This document shows positions 1 through 6,349 of a DNA stretch of 14,174 nt, piece after piece (the stretch's first letter is position 1; each line of letters begins with the position of its first letter). The stretch comes from Fluviibacter sp048859965 (GTDB lineage: Bacteria; Pseudomonadota; Gammaproteobacteria; Burkholderiales; Rhodocyclaceae), in assembly GCA_048859965.1 (NCBI GenBank), contig JBLIZO010000061.1:1-14174 (forward strand), written 5' to 3'. The notes beneath the pieces were generated by a model. That model did no database searches. It had not been told where the DNA came from and was given only the letters and a program-made list of their open reading frames with translations. The position numbers and the translations under genes are program-made.

Positions 1-2
1 TC

Positions 3-188
3 GTCGCTGCTCTGCTCGCTATCGCTGTTACCGCCTGTGGCAAAAAAGAAGCTCCGGCTGCTGCTCCGGCCGCCCCGGCTGCTGCTCCGGCTCCGGCTGC
101 TGCTGCTCCGGCCGCTCCGGCTGCCCCTGCCGCCGCCCCGGCTGCTCCGGCCGCCCCGGCTGCTGCTCCGGCTCCGGCTGCCAAGTAA
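3..188 (+). CDS. Ala/Pro-rich small lipoprotein, 3' part only (5' end outside window)
   Basis: The open frame enters from the left edge and stops at TAA 186-188, leaving 61 residues. The visible N-terminal part is a hydrophobic signal-peptide end followed by a lipobox, VTAC, whose Cys would be lipidated after signal peptidase II cleavage. After a short GKKE stretch, the rest is almost entirely Ala and Pro (AAPAAP-type units) and ends in Lys. Such tails are usually extended and flexible, so the product is probably a short envelope-anchored peptide. I do not recognise a family and assign no function. The low-complexity coding DNA contains a perfect 41-bp direct repeat. The gene converges with the minus-strand MBL hydrolase across a shared terminator. 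The start codon and perhaps 10 to 15 residues are missing. Confidence 0.75.
   Translation, partial: VAALLAIAVTACGKKEAPAAAPAAPAAAPAPAAAAPAAPAAPAAAPAAPAAPAAAPAPAAK
60..181 (+). repeat. 41-bp perfect direct repeat inside the lipoprotein gene
   Basis: Bases 60-100 and 141-181 are identical over 41 positions. The offset is 81 bp, exactly 27 codons, so the frame is kept. The intervening DNA is a diverged version of the same GCT/GCC/CCG codon pattern. This looks like internal duplication of an Ala/Pro-coding tract and could expand or contract by slippage or recombination. Confidence 0.9.
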
Positions 189-232
189 TCGCATTTTTGC
201 GAACTTGGAACCGCTTCGGCGGTTGCAAAAAG

Positions 233-258
233 AAAACCGGCCTTCGGGCCGGTTTTTT
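233..258. terminator. Bidirectional intrinsic terminator between convergent genes
   Basis: A perfect 10-bp stem (AAAACCGGCC 233-242 with GGCCGGTTTT 247-256) is closed by a TTCG tetraloop. It has a T-run on the plus side (253-258) and an A-rich run (about 226-236) that gives a U-tract on the minus side. It can end the lipoprotein transcript on the plus strand and the MBL-bamC-dapA transcript on the minus strand. A second small hairpin with a TTCG loop (AACCGC 209-214 with GCGGTT 219-224) lies just before it. Confidence 0.85.
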
Positions 259-273
259 CATGCCAGCGATTTT

Positions 274-1071
274 TCAGGCGGCTGCAGTCAGCGTCAACCA
301 GTCGAACCCGTCTTCCTGAGTGGCCACATAGAAGGAGTGCGGCACATCGATCAACACTTCGCGTACAGCGGCGAGTACATGATCCGACGAATTATTACTG
401 CGCGAGAGATGCGCGGCGACGATATGCTGCAGGCGCTCGAGATTCAGTCGCCCCAGAAAGCCCGCTGCCTCCCGGTTACAGAGGTGCCCATAGCGTCCGG
501 CAATCCGCTGTTTCAGGCTGTCCGGATACGATGAACCCGCCAGCAAGTCGGGATCGTGATTGAATTCCAGCACCAGACCATCGCACGCCTGCAGGGAGCG
601 CTCGACATGTGGGGTCAACATGCCCAGATCCGTGAGAACCCCGAGGCGCAACGGTCCATACTCGACGACATACTGAACCGGCTCGCGGGCATCGTGCGGT
701 ACAGGAAAAGGCTGGATTTCGACACAGCCCAATTCAAACGGCAGATGGCTATCGATGAGGCGCAACGCGACGCCTTTGCAGGCGTCCGCCGTTCGCATGT
801 GGACGGCAGCGTGGGTGCCGCGTGTCAGGCAGACGGTGGCACCGGTTTTACGCGCCAGCGCCATAACGCCGCCCACATGGTCTCCGTGTTCATGAGTGAC
901 CAGAATGGCATCGAGCCCCATCGGGTCAACGCCGCGCGCTTCGATACGGGCCAGCGCCTGGCGCACCGGCAAACCGCAGTCGATGAGGAGGCGCGTGCCA
1001 CGCACGCCGCCCGCCTCGATCAGTAACGCATTGCCTTCGCTCCCGCTACCCAGGGAGGTAAACCGGATCAC
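274..1071 (-). CDS. MBL-fold metallohydrolase, YycJ/PhnP-like
   Basis: The 265-residue protein has the metallo-beta-lactamase signature THEHGDH, giving metal ligands His60, His62, Asp64 and His65. Further likely ligands are His126, Asp148 and His221. The opening IRFTSLGSGSEGN and the LEFNHD segment fit the YycJ/PhnP-like branch, cytoplasmic hydrolases thought to act on phosphodiester or nucleic-acid substrates. The exact substrate is not known from sequence. There is no signal peptide. The start is GTG (1071-1069), overlapping the bamC stop as GTGA, so translation is probably coupled to bamC. It is the last gene of the dapA-bamC-MBL group, an order seen in many Betaproteobacteria, and is followed by the terminator at 233-258. 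Family assignment is firm; biological role is open. Confidence 0.88.
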   Translation of the reverse strand: MIRFTSLGSGSEGNALLIEAGGVRGTRLLIDCGLPVRQALARIEARGVDPMGLDAILVTHEHGDHVGGVMALARKTGATVCLTRGTHAAVHMRTADACKGVALRLIDSHLPFELGCVEIQPFPVPHDAREPVQYVVEYGPLRLGVLTDLGMLTPHVERSLQACDGLVLEFNHDPDLLAGSSYPDSLKQRIAGRYGHLCNREAAGFLGRLNLERLQHIVAAHLSRSNNSSDHVLAAVREVLIDVPHSFYVATQEDGFDWLTLTAAA

Positions 1072-2243
1072 CGCAGTTGTTGCAGAAGCAGTTCCAGAAT
1101 CTGGCGGGCGACAGGCGATACGTCCGCAGCGCCTGTATCACCCGGCGCCAGAACAACGATGCCCGTCGGACCACCTGGTTGCTGTTCGCGCACGCTGATG
1201 CGGTACTGCACCTTGGTCGGTACCTTGTCGTCCTTGCTACTCCAGAACGCCAGTTTGGACCAGAAGCCTTCTTTCTTCTCCTGCACACCCTTTTCGTCCG
1301 AATCCACGTAACGCACGTAATACAGGCCGCTGGCGCGCTCACGGTCTTCGACGGTGAAGCCAACGCGATCCAGCGCCAAGCCGACCCGGCGCCAGCTACG
1401 ATCAAAGGAATCATCCAGTACCAGCATGGCGCCGCCGTCCGGTGCGGTCGCCATACGTGCTTTGTCCTGCGACTTTGGCACGTCAGACTGTTTGGCGGCG
1501 AGTTGCTTGGCCTCTTCGGTGCTGACCCCGTCGAATTTGAACATCAGGCGACGCAGCATTTCGGCTTCCAGCGTCGGATCGGCATCACGCGGTTGCCAGC
1601 GGGTCTGGTCCTTGCCTTCGTTGATATAGACCTCCACCATGCCGCGATGGCTGATGAAAATTTCGGTCACACCCGGTTTGCTCCCTTTTTCCAGGCGTGT
1701 TCGGTACATATCGCGCTCAGGCGTGGAGTACAGCGTGCCGAGCGCCTTGCCCAGAAAGCCGCGGATCGAGTCGGTCGGAATGTTGGCGCGGTTTTCCGCC
1801 CAATCCGTTTCCATCACCCCGGTCTGCGCATCCTCTTTTTTGATGACGAAGCCATTCTCCTGCCAGAACGCCTTGGTCACGTTCCAGGCTTTGTCTTCGG
1901 GCACCGAGACGACCAGCCAGCGCTGATTGCCCTGACGCTCTATACGGGCGACACCCCGCGAACCTTCGGGCAGGATGCTTTCATCGGTTTTCTGGTTCTT
2001 CGCCACCTGATTCTTGGCGTTCACTTGCGAGAAAATCGCGGTTCCCGTGGTTGCGACATTGGGTGCCGAATACTGCGTGGTGTTGCTCGGCCGGGTCAGA
2101 TCCGGCGGAATATCCAGCGGGGGCGCCTTGGCAGCCGTACCGTAATCAATTTTTTTGCTGTCCGGCATCAGCGAACAACCCGCCACTAAGGCAACCAACG
2201 CCACGATACTGACACGCACCATGCTATCCAACTGGTTTCTCAT
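1068..2243 (-). CDS. bamC: Outer membrane protein assembly factor BamC (lipoprotein)
   Basis: BamC is a lipoprotein of the BAM complex, which folds beta-barrel proteins into the outer membrane. From the ATG at 2243 the product has 391 residues. A short charged N-terminus and a hydrophobic stretch lead to the lipobox LVAGC, with lipidated Cys23. A Pro-rich, extended segment follows (IDYGTAAKAPPLDIPPDL), matching the N-terminal part that in the family binds BamD. Two helix-grip-like domains come next, at about 100-210 and 270-350. The frame could also start at a TTG (2252) overlapping the dapA stop. I prefer the ATG because AGGGA (2254-2258) sits 10 nt before it but only 1 nt before the TTG. 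A third choice, Met8, would still keep the signal peptide. It is somewhat longer than E. coli BamC (about 344 residues). Confidence 0.9.
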   Translation of the reverse strand: MRNQLDSMVRVSIVALVALVAGCSLMPDSKKIDYGTAAKAPPLDIPPDLTRPSNTTQYSAPNVATTGTAIFSQVNAKNQVAKNQKTDESILPEGSRGVARIERQGNQRWLVVSVPEDKAWNVTKAFWQENGFVIKKEDAQTGVMETDWAENRANIPTDSIRGFLGKALGTLYSTPERDMYRTRLEKGSKPGVTEIFISHRGMVEVYINEGKDQTRWQPRDADPTLEAEMLRRLMFKFDGVSTEEAKQLAAKQSDVPKSQDKARMATAPDGGAMLVLDDSFDRSWRRVGLALDRVGFTVEDRERASGLYYVRYVDSDEKGVQEKKEGFWSKLAFWSSKDDKVPTKVQYRISVREQQPGGPTGIVVLAPGDTGAADVSPVARQILELLLQQLR

Positions 2244-2248
2244 CGGTA

Positions 2249-3121
2249 TCAAATCCCTGCCTGTTGCATGGCGGCACGCACACGTTCATGGAACGGCGGC
2301 GCCAGATGGGTCAATGGTGAGCGCAAACCATGAGACATCAACCCCATTTCTGCCACCGCCCATTTGACGGGAATCGGGTTCGCTTCACAGAACAGATGGC
2401 GATGCAGGCCGATCAGAGGGCGGTTGATACGCACGGCTTCACGGGCATCGCCCGCAGCGGCCGCAGCACACAGGTCGTGCATGGCGCGCGGTGCGACATT
2501 GGCCGTGACGGAAATATTACCGTGATAGCCCATCAGGATGGTGGCCATGCAGGTCATGTCATCGCCCGAGTACAAGGCAAAACCCTCGGGCGCCCGTTCG
2601 ATCAGATCGAAGGCCCGATCAATGTTACCCGTCGCGTCTTTGACGCCGATAATACCGGGCACCTGAGCCAGACGCAGAATGGTGTCGTTGCTCATATCGG
2701 CCACCGTGCGGCCTGGCACATTGTACAAAATGACGGGCAGATCGACGGCTTCGGCGATGCTGCGGAAGTGCTCGTAGAGCCCTTCCTGAGTCGGTTTGTT
2801 GTAATACGGCACCACGGACAGACCCGCATCGGCGCCGGCATCCTTGGCGCGCTGGTGCAGGTAGATGGCTTCCTTGGTGGAGTTGGCGCCCGTACCGGCA
2901 ATGATCGGAATGCGCCCACCCGAATGCTTGACGGCAGCTTCGATCAGTTGGCAGTGCTCTTCCACATCCACCGTTGGCGATTCGCCGGTCGTTCCCACCA
3001 CGACGATGGCGTCGGTTTTTTCGCGGATGTGAAAATCCACCAGATTTCTGAAGGCTTCCATATCCAGCCGGCCATCGGCATGCATCGGGGTGACAATGGC
3101 AACAATCGAACCGGTGATCAT
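2249..3121 (-). CDS. dapA: 4-hydroxy-tetrahydrodipicolinate synthase
   Basis: DapA condenses pyruvate with aspartate semialdehyde in the first committed step to diaminopimelate, lysine and the peptidoglycan cross-link. The 290-residue protein has the usual length and start (MITGSIVAIVTPM). Family catalytic residues are at the standard positions: Thr44/Thr45 in VGTTGE, Tyr107, Tyr133 in YNVPGRT and the Schiff-base Lys161 in GVKDATGN. The start ATG is backed by AAGGA (3132-3136) 10 nt upstream. It lies 52 nt downstream of the amidohydrolase on the same strand. A -10-like TAGAAT (minus strand, 3161-3166) lies in that gap but has no good -35 partner, so an internal promoter is only possible. bamC begins 5 nt after its stop (ATG start). 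Confidence 0.96.
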   Translation of the reverse strand: MITGSIVAIVTPMHADGRLDMEAFRNLVDFHIREKTDAIVVVGTTGESPTVDVEEHCQLIEAAVKHSGGRIPIIAGTGANSTKEAIYLHQRAKDAGADAGLSVVPYYNKPTQEGLYEHFRSIAEAVDLPVILYNVPGRTVADMSNDTILRLAQVPGIIGVKDATGNIDRAFDLIERAPEGFALYSGDDMTCMATILMGYHGNISVTANVAPRAMHDLCAAAAAGDAREAVRINRPLIGLHRHLFCEANPIPVKWAVAEMGLMSHGLRSPLTHLAPPFHERVRAAMQQAGI

Positions 3122-3173
3122 CTGAGATCTATCCTTGAAAGTGGGGTAATAAACCTCGTTATTCTAGCTGAAA

Positions 3174-4097
3174 TCAGATTTCGGCGAGCGCCCGTAAGTG
3201 TGCCGCCACGCTACGCGCCAGTGCGGACATCACGTAACCGCCTTCCAGCATCGAGACGATGCGGTTCTGAGCATGGCGAGCCGCCACGCCGCGCAACTGG
3301 GTGGTGACCCAGGCGTAATCCTTTTCAAAGAGTTTCATACCACCCATATCATCTTCATAGTGCGCATCAAAACCGGCTGAAATGAAGATCATCTGGGGCT
3401 TGAACTCTTCAAGACGGGGAATCCAGGATTCCAGCACGGCCTGCTGCAGCTCTTCGCTGCCCGAACCGCCGGGCAGTGGTACGTTAACCATGTTGGCCGC
3501 CGGTTTGTCCGTGCCCGAGTAGGGATAGAACGGATGCTGGAAAATACTGCACATGAGAATTCGGTCGTCGCCGGCGCAGATGTCTTCGGTGCCGTTACCA
3601 TGGTGAACGTCAAAATCAATGATCGCGACGCGCTCCAGTTTGTGGTGCTCCAGGGCGTAATGCGCTGCGATACTGATGTTATTGAAGAAACAGAAACCCA
3701 TGGCCGTTTCGCGTTCACAATGGTGGCCGGGCGGGCGCACGGCGCAAAAGGCATTTTCAGCCTTTTTATCCATGAGCATATCCACAGCCAGAATACCGGC
3801 GCCGGCCGAGCGGAGCGCCGCCTGCCAGGTGAACGGGTTCATCGCGGTATCCGGATCCAGGTGCGCAATCCCGAAGGACGGCGCGGTGTCCTTGATCTTT
3901 TTGACGTGCGAGGCCGGGTGCACCAACATCAACTGCTCCAAGGTCGCCAGCGGCGCCTCGTGGTGCGCGAAATACATATCAATGCCCTGTGCGATCAGAT
4001 GGTCCTGAATCGCGGTCAGGCGGGCCGGTGCTTCCGGGTGCAGATCACCCATGTCGTGTTTCAGACAATCCGAATGCGTAATGAACGCCGTGCTCAT
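3174..4097 (-). CDS. Histone deacetylase / acetylpolyamine amidohydrolase family protein
   Basis: This is a zinc-dependent deacylase of the arginase/deacetylase fold, 307 residues. Visible family features are HPE near residue 20, the tandem catalytic His125-His126 in RPPGHH, zinc ligands Asp163 and His165 in DFDVHHGNG and Asp244 in SAGFDAH, and the transition-state Tyr288 in EGGY. All catalytic positions are intact. Bacterial members remove acyl groups from polyamines, lysine side chains or small amides; the substrate cannot be chosen here. No signal peptide is seen, so it should be cytoplasmic. It leads the dapA-bamC-MBL group and has a good promoter at 4182-4210. A GAGGGA at 4109-4114 lies 11 nt before the ATG, preceded by an inverted repeat in the leader. 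Confidence 0.9.
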   Translation of the reverse strand: MSTAFITHSDCLKHDMGDLHPEAPARLTAIQDHLIAQGIDMYFAHHEAPLATLEQLMLVHPASHVKKIKDTAPSFGIAHLDPDTAMNPFTWQAALRSAGAGILAVDMLMDKKAENAFCAVRPPGHHCERETAMGFCFFNNISIAAHYALEHHKLERVAIIDFDVHHGNGTEDICAGDDRILMCSIFQHPFYPYSGTDKPAANMVNVPLPGGSGSEELQQAVLESWIPRLEEFKPQMIFISAGFDAHYEDDMGGMKLFEKDYAWVTTQLRGVAARHAQNRIVSMLEGGYVMSALARSVAAHLRALAEI

Positions 4098-4119
4098 AAA
4101 ACCCGTACTCCCTCAAATC

Positions 4120-4134
4120 GGAGGCCAAGCCTCC
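4120..4134 (-). promoter_or_regulatory. Leader hairpin upstream of the amidohydrolase RBS
   Basis: A perfect inverted repeat GGAGGC (4120-4125) / GCCTCC (4129-4134) with a 3-nt loop lies in the predicted 5' UTR. It ends 5 nt before the GAGGGA ribosome site at 4109-4114. The CCTC of its RNA 3' arm could instead pair with that GAGG. No U-run follows, so it is not a terminator. Confidence 0.45.
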
Positions 4135-4181
4135 TCCCCATGCCGTCGCATGCTTTCAACACATTTTTTATTCTTTATTTG

Positions 4182-4210
4182 ATTATCTGCCCATTCCGGC
4201 ATGGGTTCAA
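4182..4210 (-). promoter_or_regulatory. Sigma70-type promoter for the amidohydrolase(-dapA-bamC) transcript
   Basis: On the minus strand, TTGAAC (4205-4210) and GATAAT (4182-4187) are separated by exactly 17 bp. Matches to consensus are 4/6 and 5/6. Transcription would start near 4175 and give a leader of about 78 nt. The spacer carries a near-palindrome, CCATTCCGGCATGG (4191-4204), symmetric at 12 of 14 positions, which could be an operator. Confidence 0.6.
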
Positions 4211-4249
4211 GCATCCCAATAAAACGGCCATCTGTGAAAAAATAGCAGC

Positions 4250-5317
4250 ATGAGACCTTTGACCCGCTATGGCGCCACGCTGCTGCTGAGCCTGATGCTG
4301 TTCCACAGCCCTGCCGAGGCACGCCCCAAACCGCCGACCCTTGTAAAAACAGCCCAACCGGCCATGATCGAAAATGCCGAGATTCTCGACTTTATCCGGC
4401 AAATGAGCGAACGGCACGGCTTCGACCAGGGTACGCTGACGGCCTCCTTTGAGAACCAGCGCCCCGATCTGCGGGTGATTCGCATCATGGCGCCGGCCCC
4501 CGCACAGCTCACGCCCAACTGGCAAGCCTACCGCGAGCGCTTTGTGAACAGCCGCCGCATCAATCGCGGCCTGCAGTTCTGGGATGCGCATGCTGATACG
4601 CTGGATAAAGCCGCGCGTGAATATGGTGTACCGCCGGAAATTATTGTCGCGATCATCGGGGTTGAAACCGAGTATGGCCGCAACATGGGCAATTTCAATG
4701 TTCTGAACGCACTGGCCAGCATCGGCTTCTACGGCGAGCGGCGACGCGACTTCTTTCAGGCGGAGCTTGAACAATATCTGCTGCTGGCGCGCGACAATGC
4801 CATGGATCTGGCGACGACACGCGGTTCGTTCGCGGGCGCCATGGGCATTCCGCAGTTCATGCCGAGCAGCCAGCGTCGCTGGGGTGTCGATTATGACGGC
4901 GACGGCAAGGTCGACCTCACCCACAGCCCGACGGATGCCATCGGTAGTGTGGCGAACTTTCTGAAATCGCATGGCTGGCGCCAGGGTGACATTGCGGTCA
5001 TTCCGACAAGCGTGCCGCAGCCACTATCGCCAGCGTTTGAAAAGGTCGATGTCAAACCCGGTATCCCGCTTGCGCAATACCGGGAAGCGGGTTTTGATTT
5101 TAACGCCCGGTTAGCGGATGACACGCTGGCCACGTTGGTGTTGCTGAGCTCACCACACGCACCGACGCAAAGCTGGCTGGGCCTGAACAACTACTATGTC
5201 ATTACCCGCTACAACCGGTCGGCAGCCTATGCGATGTCGGTCATTGAGCTCGGCAATGCGCTGCGCGAGGCGCGTCAGGGCAAACTCGCCAGCAGTGGGG
5301 CCGATAACTTACAGTAG
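4250..5317 (+). CDS. mltB: Lytic murein transglycosylase B
   Basis: The enzyme cleaves peptidoglycan between MurNAc and GlcNAc, forming 1,6-anhydro-MurNAc. The 355-residue protein begins with a signal peptide (about 1-24, ending PAEA). It has no lipobox Cys, so it is likely a soluble periplasmic form rather than the outer-membrane lipoprotein form of E. coli MltB. The catalytic Glu is Glu139 in the family motif GVETEYGR. The segment GAMGIPQFMPSS (196-207) is the conserved substrate-binding part. DYDGDGKVDL (214-223) resembles the EF-hand-like calcium loop known in Slt35. It is transcribed divergently from the amidohydrolase. No clear promoter or strong Shine-Dalgarno precedes it. Its last 9 bp overlap the end of rpoS on the other strand. 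Confidence 0.93.
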   Translation: MRPLTRYGATLLLSLMLFHSPAEARPKPPTLVKTAQPAMIENAEILDFIRQMSERHGFDQGTLTASFENQRPDLRVIRIMAPAPAQLTPNWQAYRERFVNSRRINRGLQFWDAHADTLDKAAREYGVPPEIIVAIIGVETEYGRNMGNFNVLNALASIGFYGERRRDFFQAELEQYLLLARDNAMDLATTRGSFAGAMGIPQFMPSSQRRWGVDYDGDGKVDLTHSPTDAIGSVANFLKSHGWRQGDIAVIPTSVPQPLSPAFEKVDVKPGIPLAQYREAGFDFNARLADDTLATLVLLSSPHAPTQSWLGLNNYYVITRYNRSAAYAMSVIELGNALREARQGKLASSGADNLQ

Positions 5318-6349
5318 CGAATCCGGCGTCAGCTGCCGCCCACGCACAATGCCCTGCAGGCGGGTGAGCGCCTCACCCTGTATCTGACGTACCCGTTCGC
5401 GGGTCAGTTGCAGATCGGCGGCAATCGTTTCCAGCGTTTCCGGCTCGCCGCCGCGCAAGCCATAACGGCGTTCGATGACCTGCCGTTGCCGCTCGGGCAG
5501 CATCTGGACCCAGTCGAGCAGCAATTTAACGGACTCGGCATTGGCGAAGGATTCGTGTGGGTCATCGCTCTGCTCATCCGGCATCAATTCGGCCAGCGTC
5601 TGGTCTGAACTGCTGTCGATCGGCTGATCCAGCGAGCGTACCTGCTCACCCCGCCGCAACAATTGTTCAATCGCGCTCGGTGTCATTTCGCTCAAGGCCG
5701 CTAATTCTTCCAGACTGGGTTCTCGCGCATGACGTACCATGAACTGCCGACGGTGGCGGTACAGCGCGTTCAGATCACGTACCAGGTGCACAGGCAAACG
5801 CACGAGGCGACCCTGATTGACGATGGCATGTTCAACACGCTGGCGAATCCACCAGGATGCATAGGTTGAAAAACGAAACCCGCGTTCCGGGTCGAATTTG
5901 TCCAGCGCATGCATCAGACCCAGGTTTCCCTCCTCGATCAGATCCAGCAGCGGCAACCCGCGATTCATGTAATGACGTGCAATGGAAACGACCAGTCGCA
6001 GGTTACGCTCCACCATGGCCTGCCGCGCGGCAAAGTCTCCGGCGCGAACCCGTCGTGTCAAGGACAGCTCTTCCTCGGCCGTGAGCAGGCGGTGCTTGCC
6101 GATGTCGTTCAGATATTTCTGGGTGACATCAACATGGGCTTCAATGCGCAGCCGTTCAATCTCGGCATCGGCCAGAATAGGATCGGTGTCGCTCAACGCG
6201 ACCAGATCGGAGTCCTCGGGGTCAGCCGGGGGGATCACAGCAAAACAGGCCTTGTCCTGGCCTGCTTTGATGCGAATGTCATTATTCTCATCCGCACCAT
6301 CTGAACTCTCGGGTGAGTTGTGTTCAGAATGATGCAGCCGTTTTTTCAT
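5309..6349 (-). CDS. rpoS: RNA polymerase sigma factor RpoS
   Basis: This sigma70-family factor of 346 residues has an acidic N-terminus, then region 1.2 (VDVTQKYLNDIG, 73-84), region 2 (NLRLVVSIARHYMNRG to WWIRQ, 116-170), region 3 (about 176-255) and a C-terminal helix-turn-helix (LTRERVRQIQ, 315-324). Its place in surE-pcm-nlpD-rpoS and the RpoS-like pattern of Gln170, Glu173 and basic Arg191 (E. coli Gln152, Glu155, Lys173) support RpoS rather than RpoD or RpoH. It lacks the large RpoD region 1.1. A divergent point is His174 in the -10 recognition helix, where RpoS and RpoD have Arg. Its ATG overlaps the nlpD stop as ATGA with no strong RBS, suggesting translational coupling. It ends tail to tail with mltB without a visible terminator. 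Confidence 0.9.
   Translation of the reverse strand: MKKRLHHSEHNSPESSDGADENNDIRIKAGQDKACFAVIPPADPEDSDLVALSDTDPILADAEIERLRIEAHVDVTQKYLNDIGKHRLLTAEEELSLTRRVRAGDFAARQAMVERNLRLVVSIARHYMNRGLPLLDLIEEGNLGLMHALDKFDPERGFRFSTYASWWIRQRVEHAIVNQGRLVRLPVHLVRDLNALYRHRRQFMVRHAREPSLEELAALSEMTPSAIEQLLRRGEQVRSLDQPIDSSSDQTLAELMPDEQSDDPHESFANAESVKLLLDWVQMLPERQRQVIERRYGLRGGEPETLETIAADLQLTRERVRQIQGEALTRLQGIVRGRQLTPDSLL

Noticed and set aside
28..534. Pro/Gln-rich or Leu/Arg-rich frames over the left edge
   Set aside because: They are shadows of the Ala/Pro repeat of the lipoprotein gene in other frames or on the other strand. They run through the terminator.
1077..2189. 370-codon open frame on the plus strand opposite bamC
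   Set aside because: It is fully antisense to a clear bamC, has no recognisable motifs, and its composition is that of a complement of coding DNA. GC-rich genes often leave such open frames.
2330..3307. 325-codon open frame on the plus strand opposite dapA
   Set aside because: It is the mirror of dapA, His/Arg/Gly-rich with no domain. The minus frame carries all DapA catalytic residues.
4175..4972. 265-codon open frame on the minus strand opposite mltB
   Set aside because: It is antisense to a well-supported mltB and resembles no known family. It would also cover the amidohydrolase promoter.
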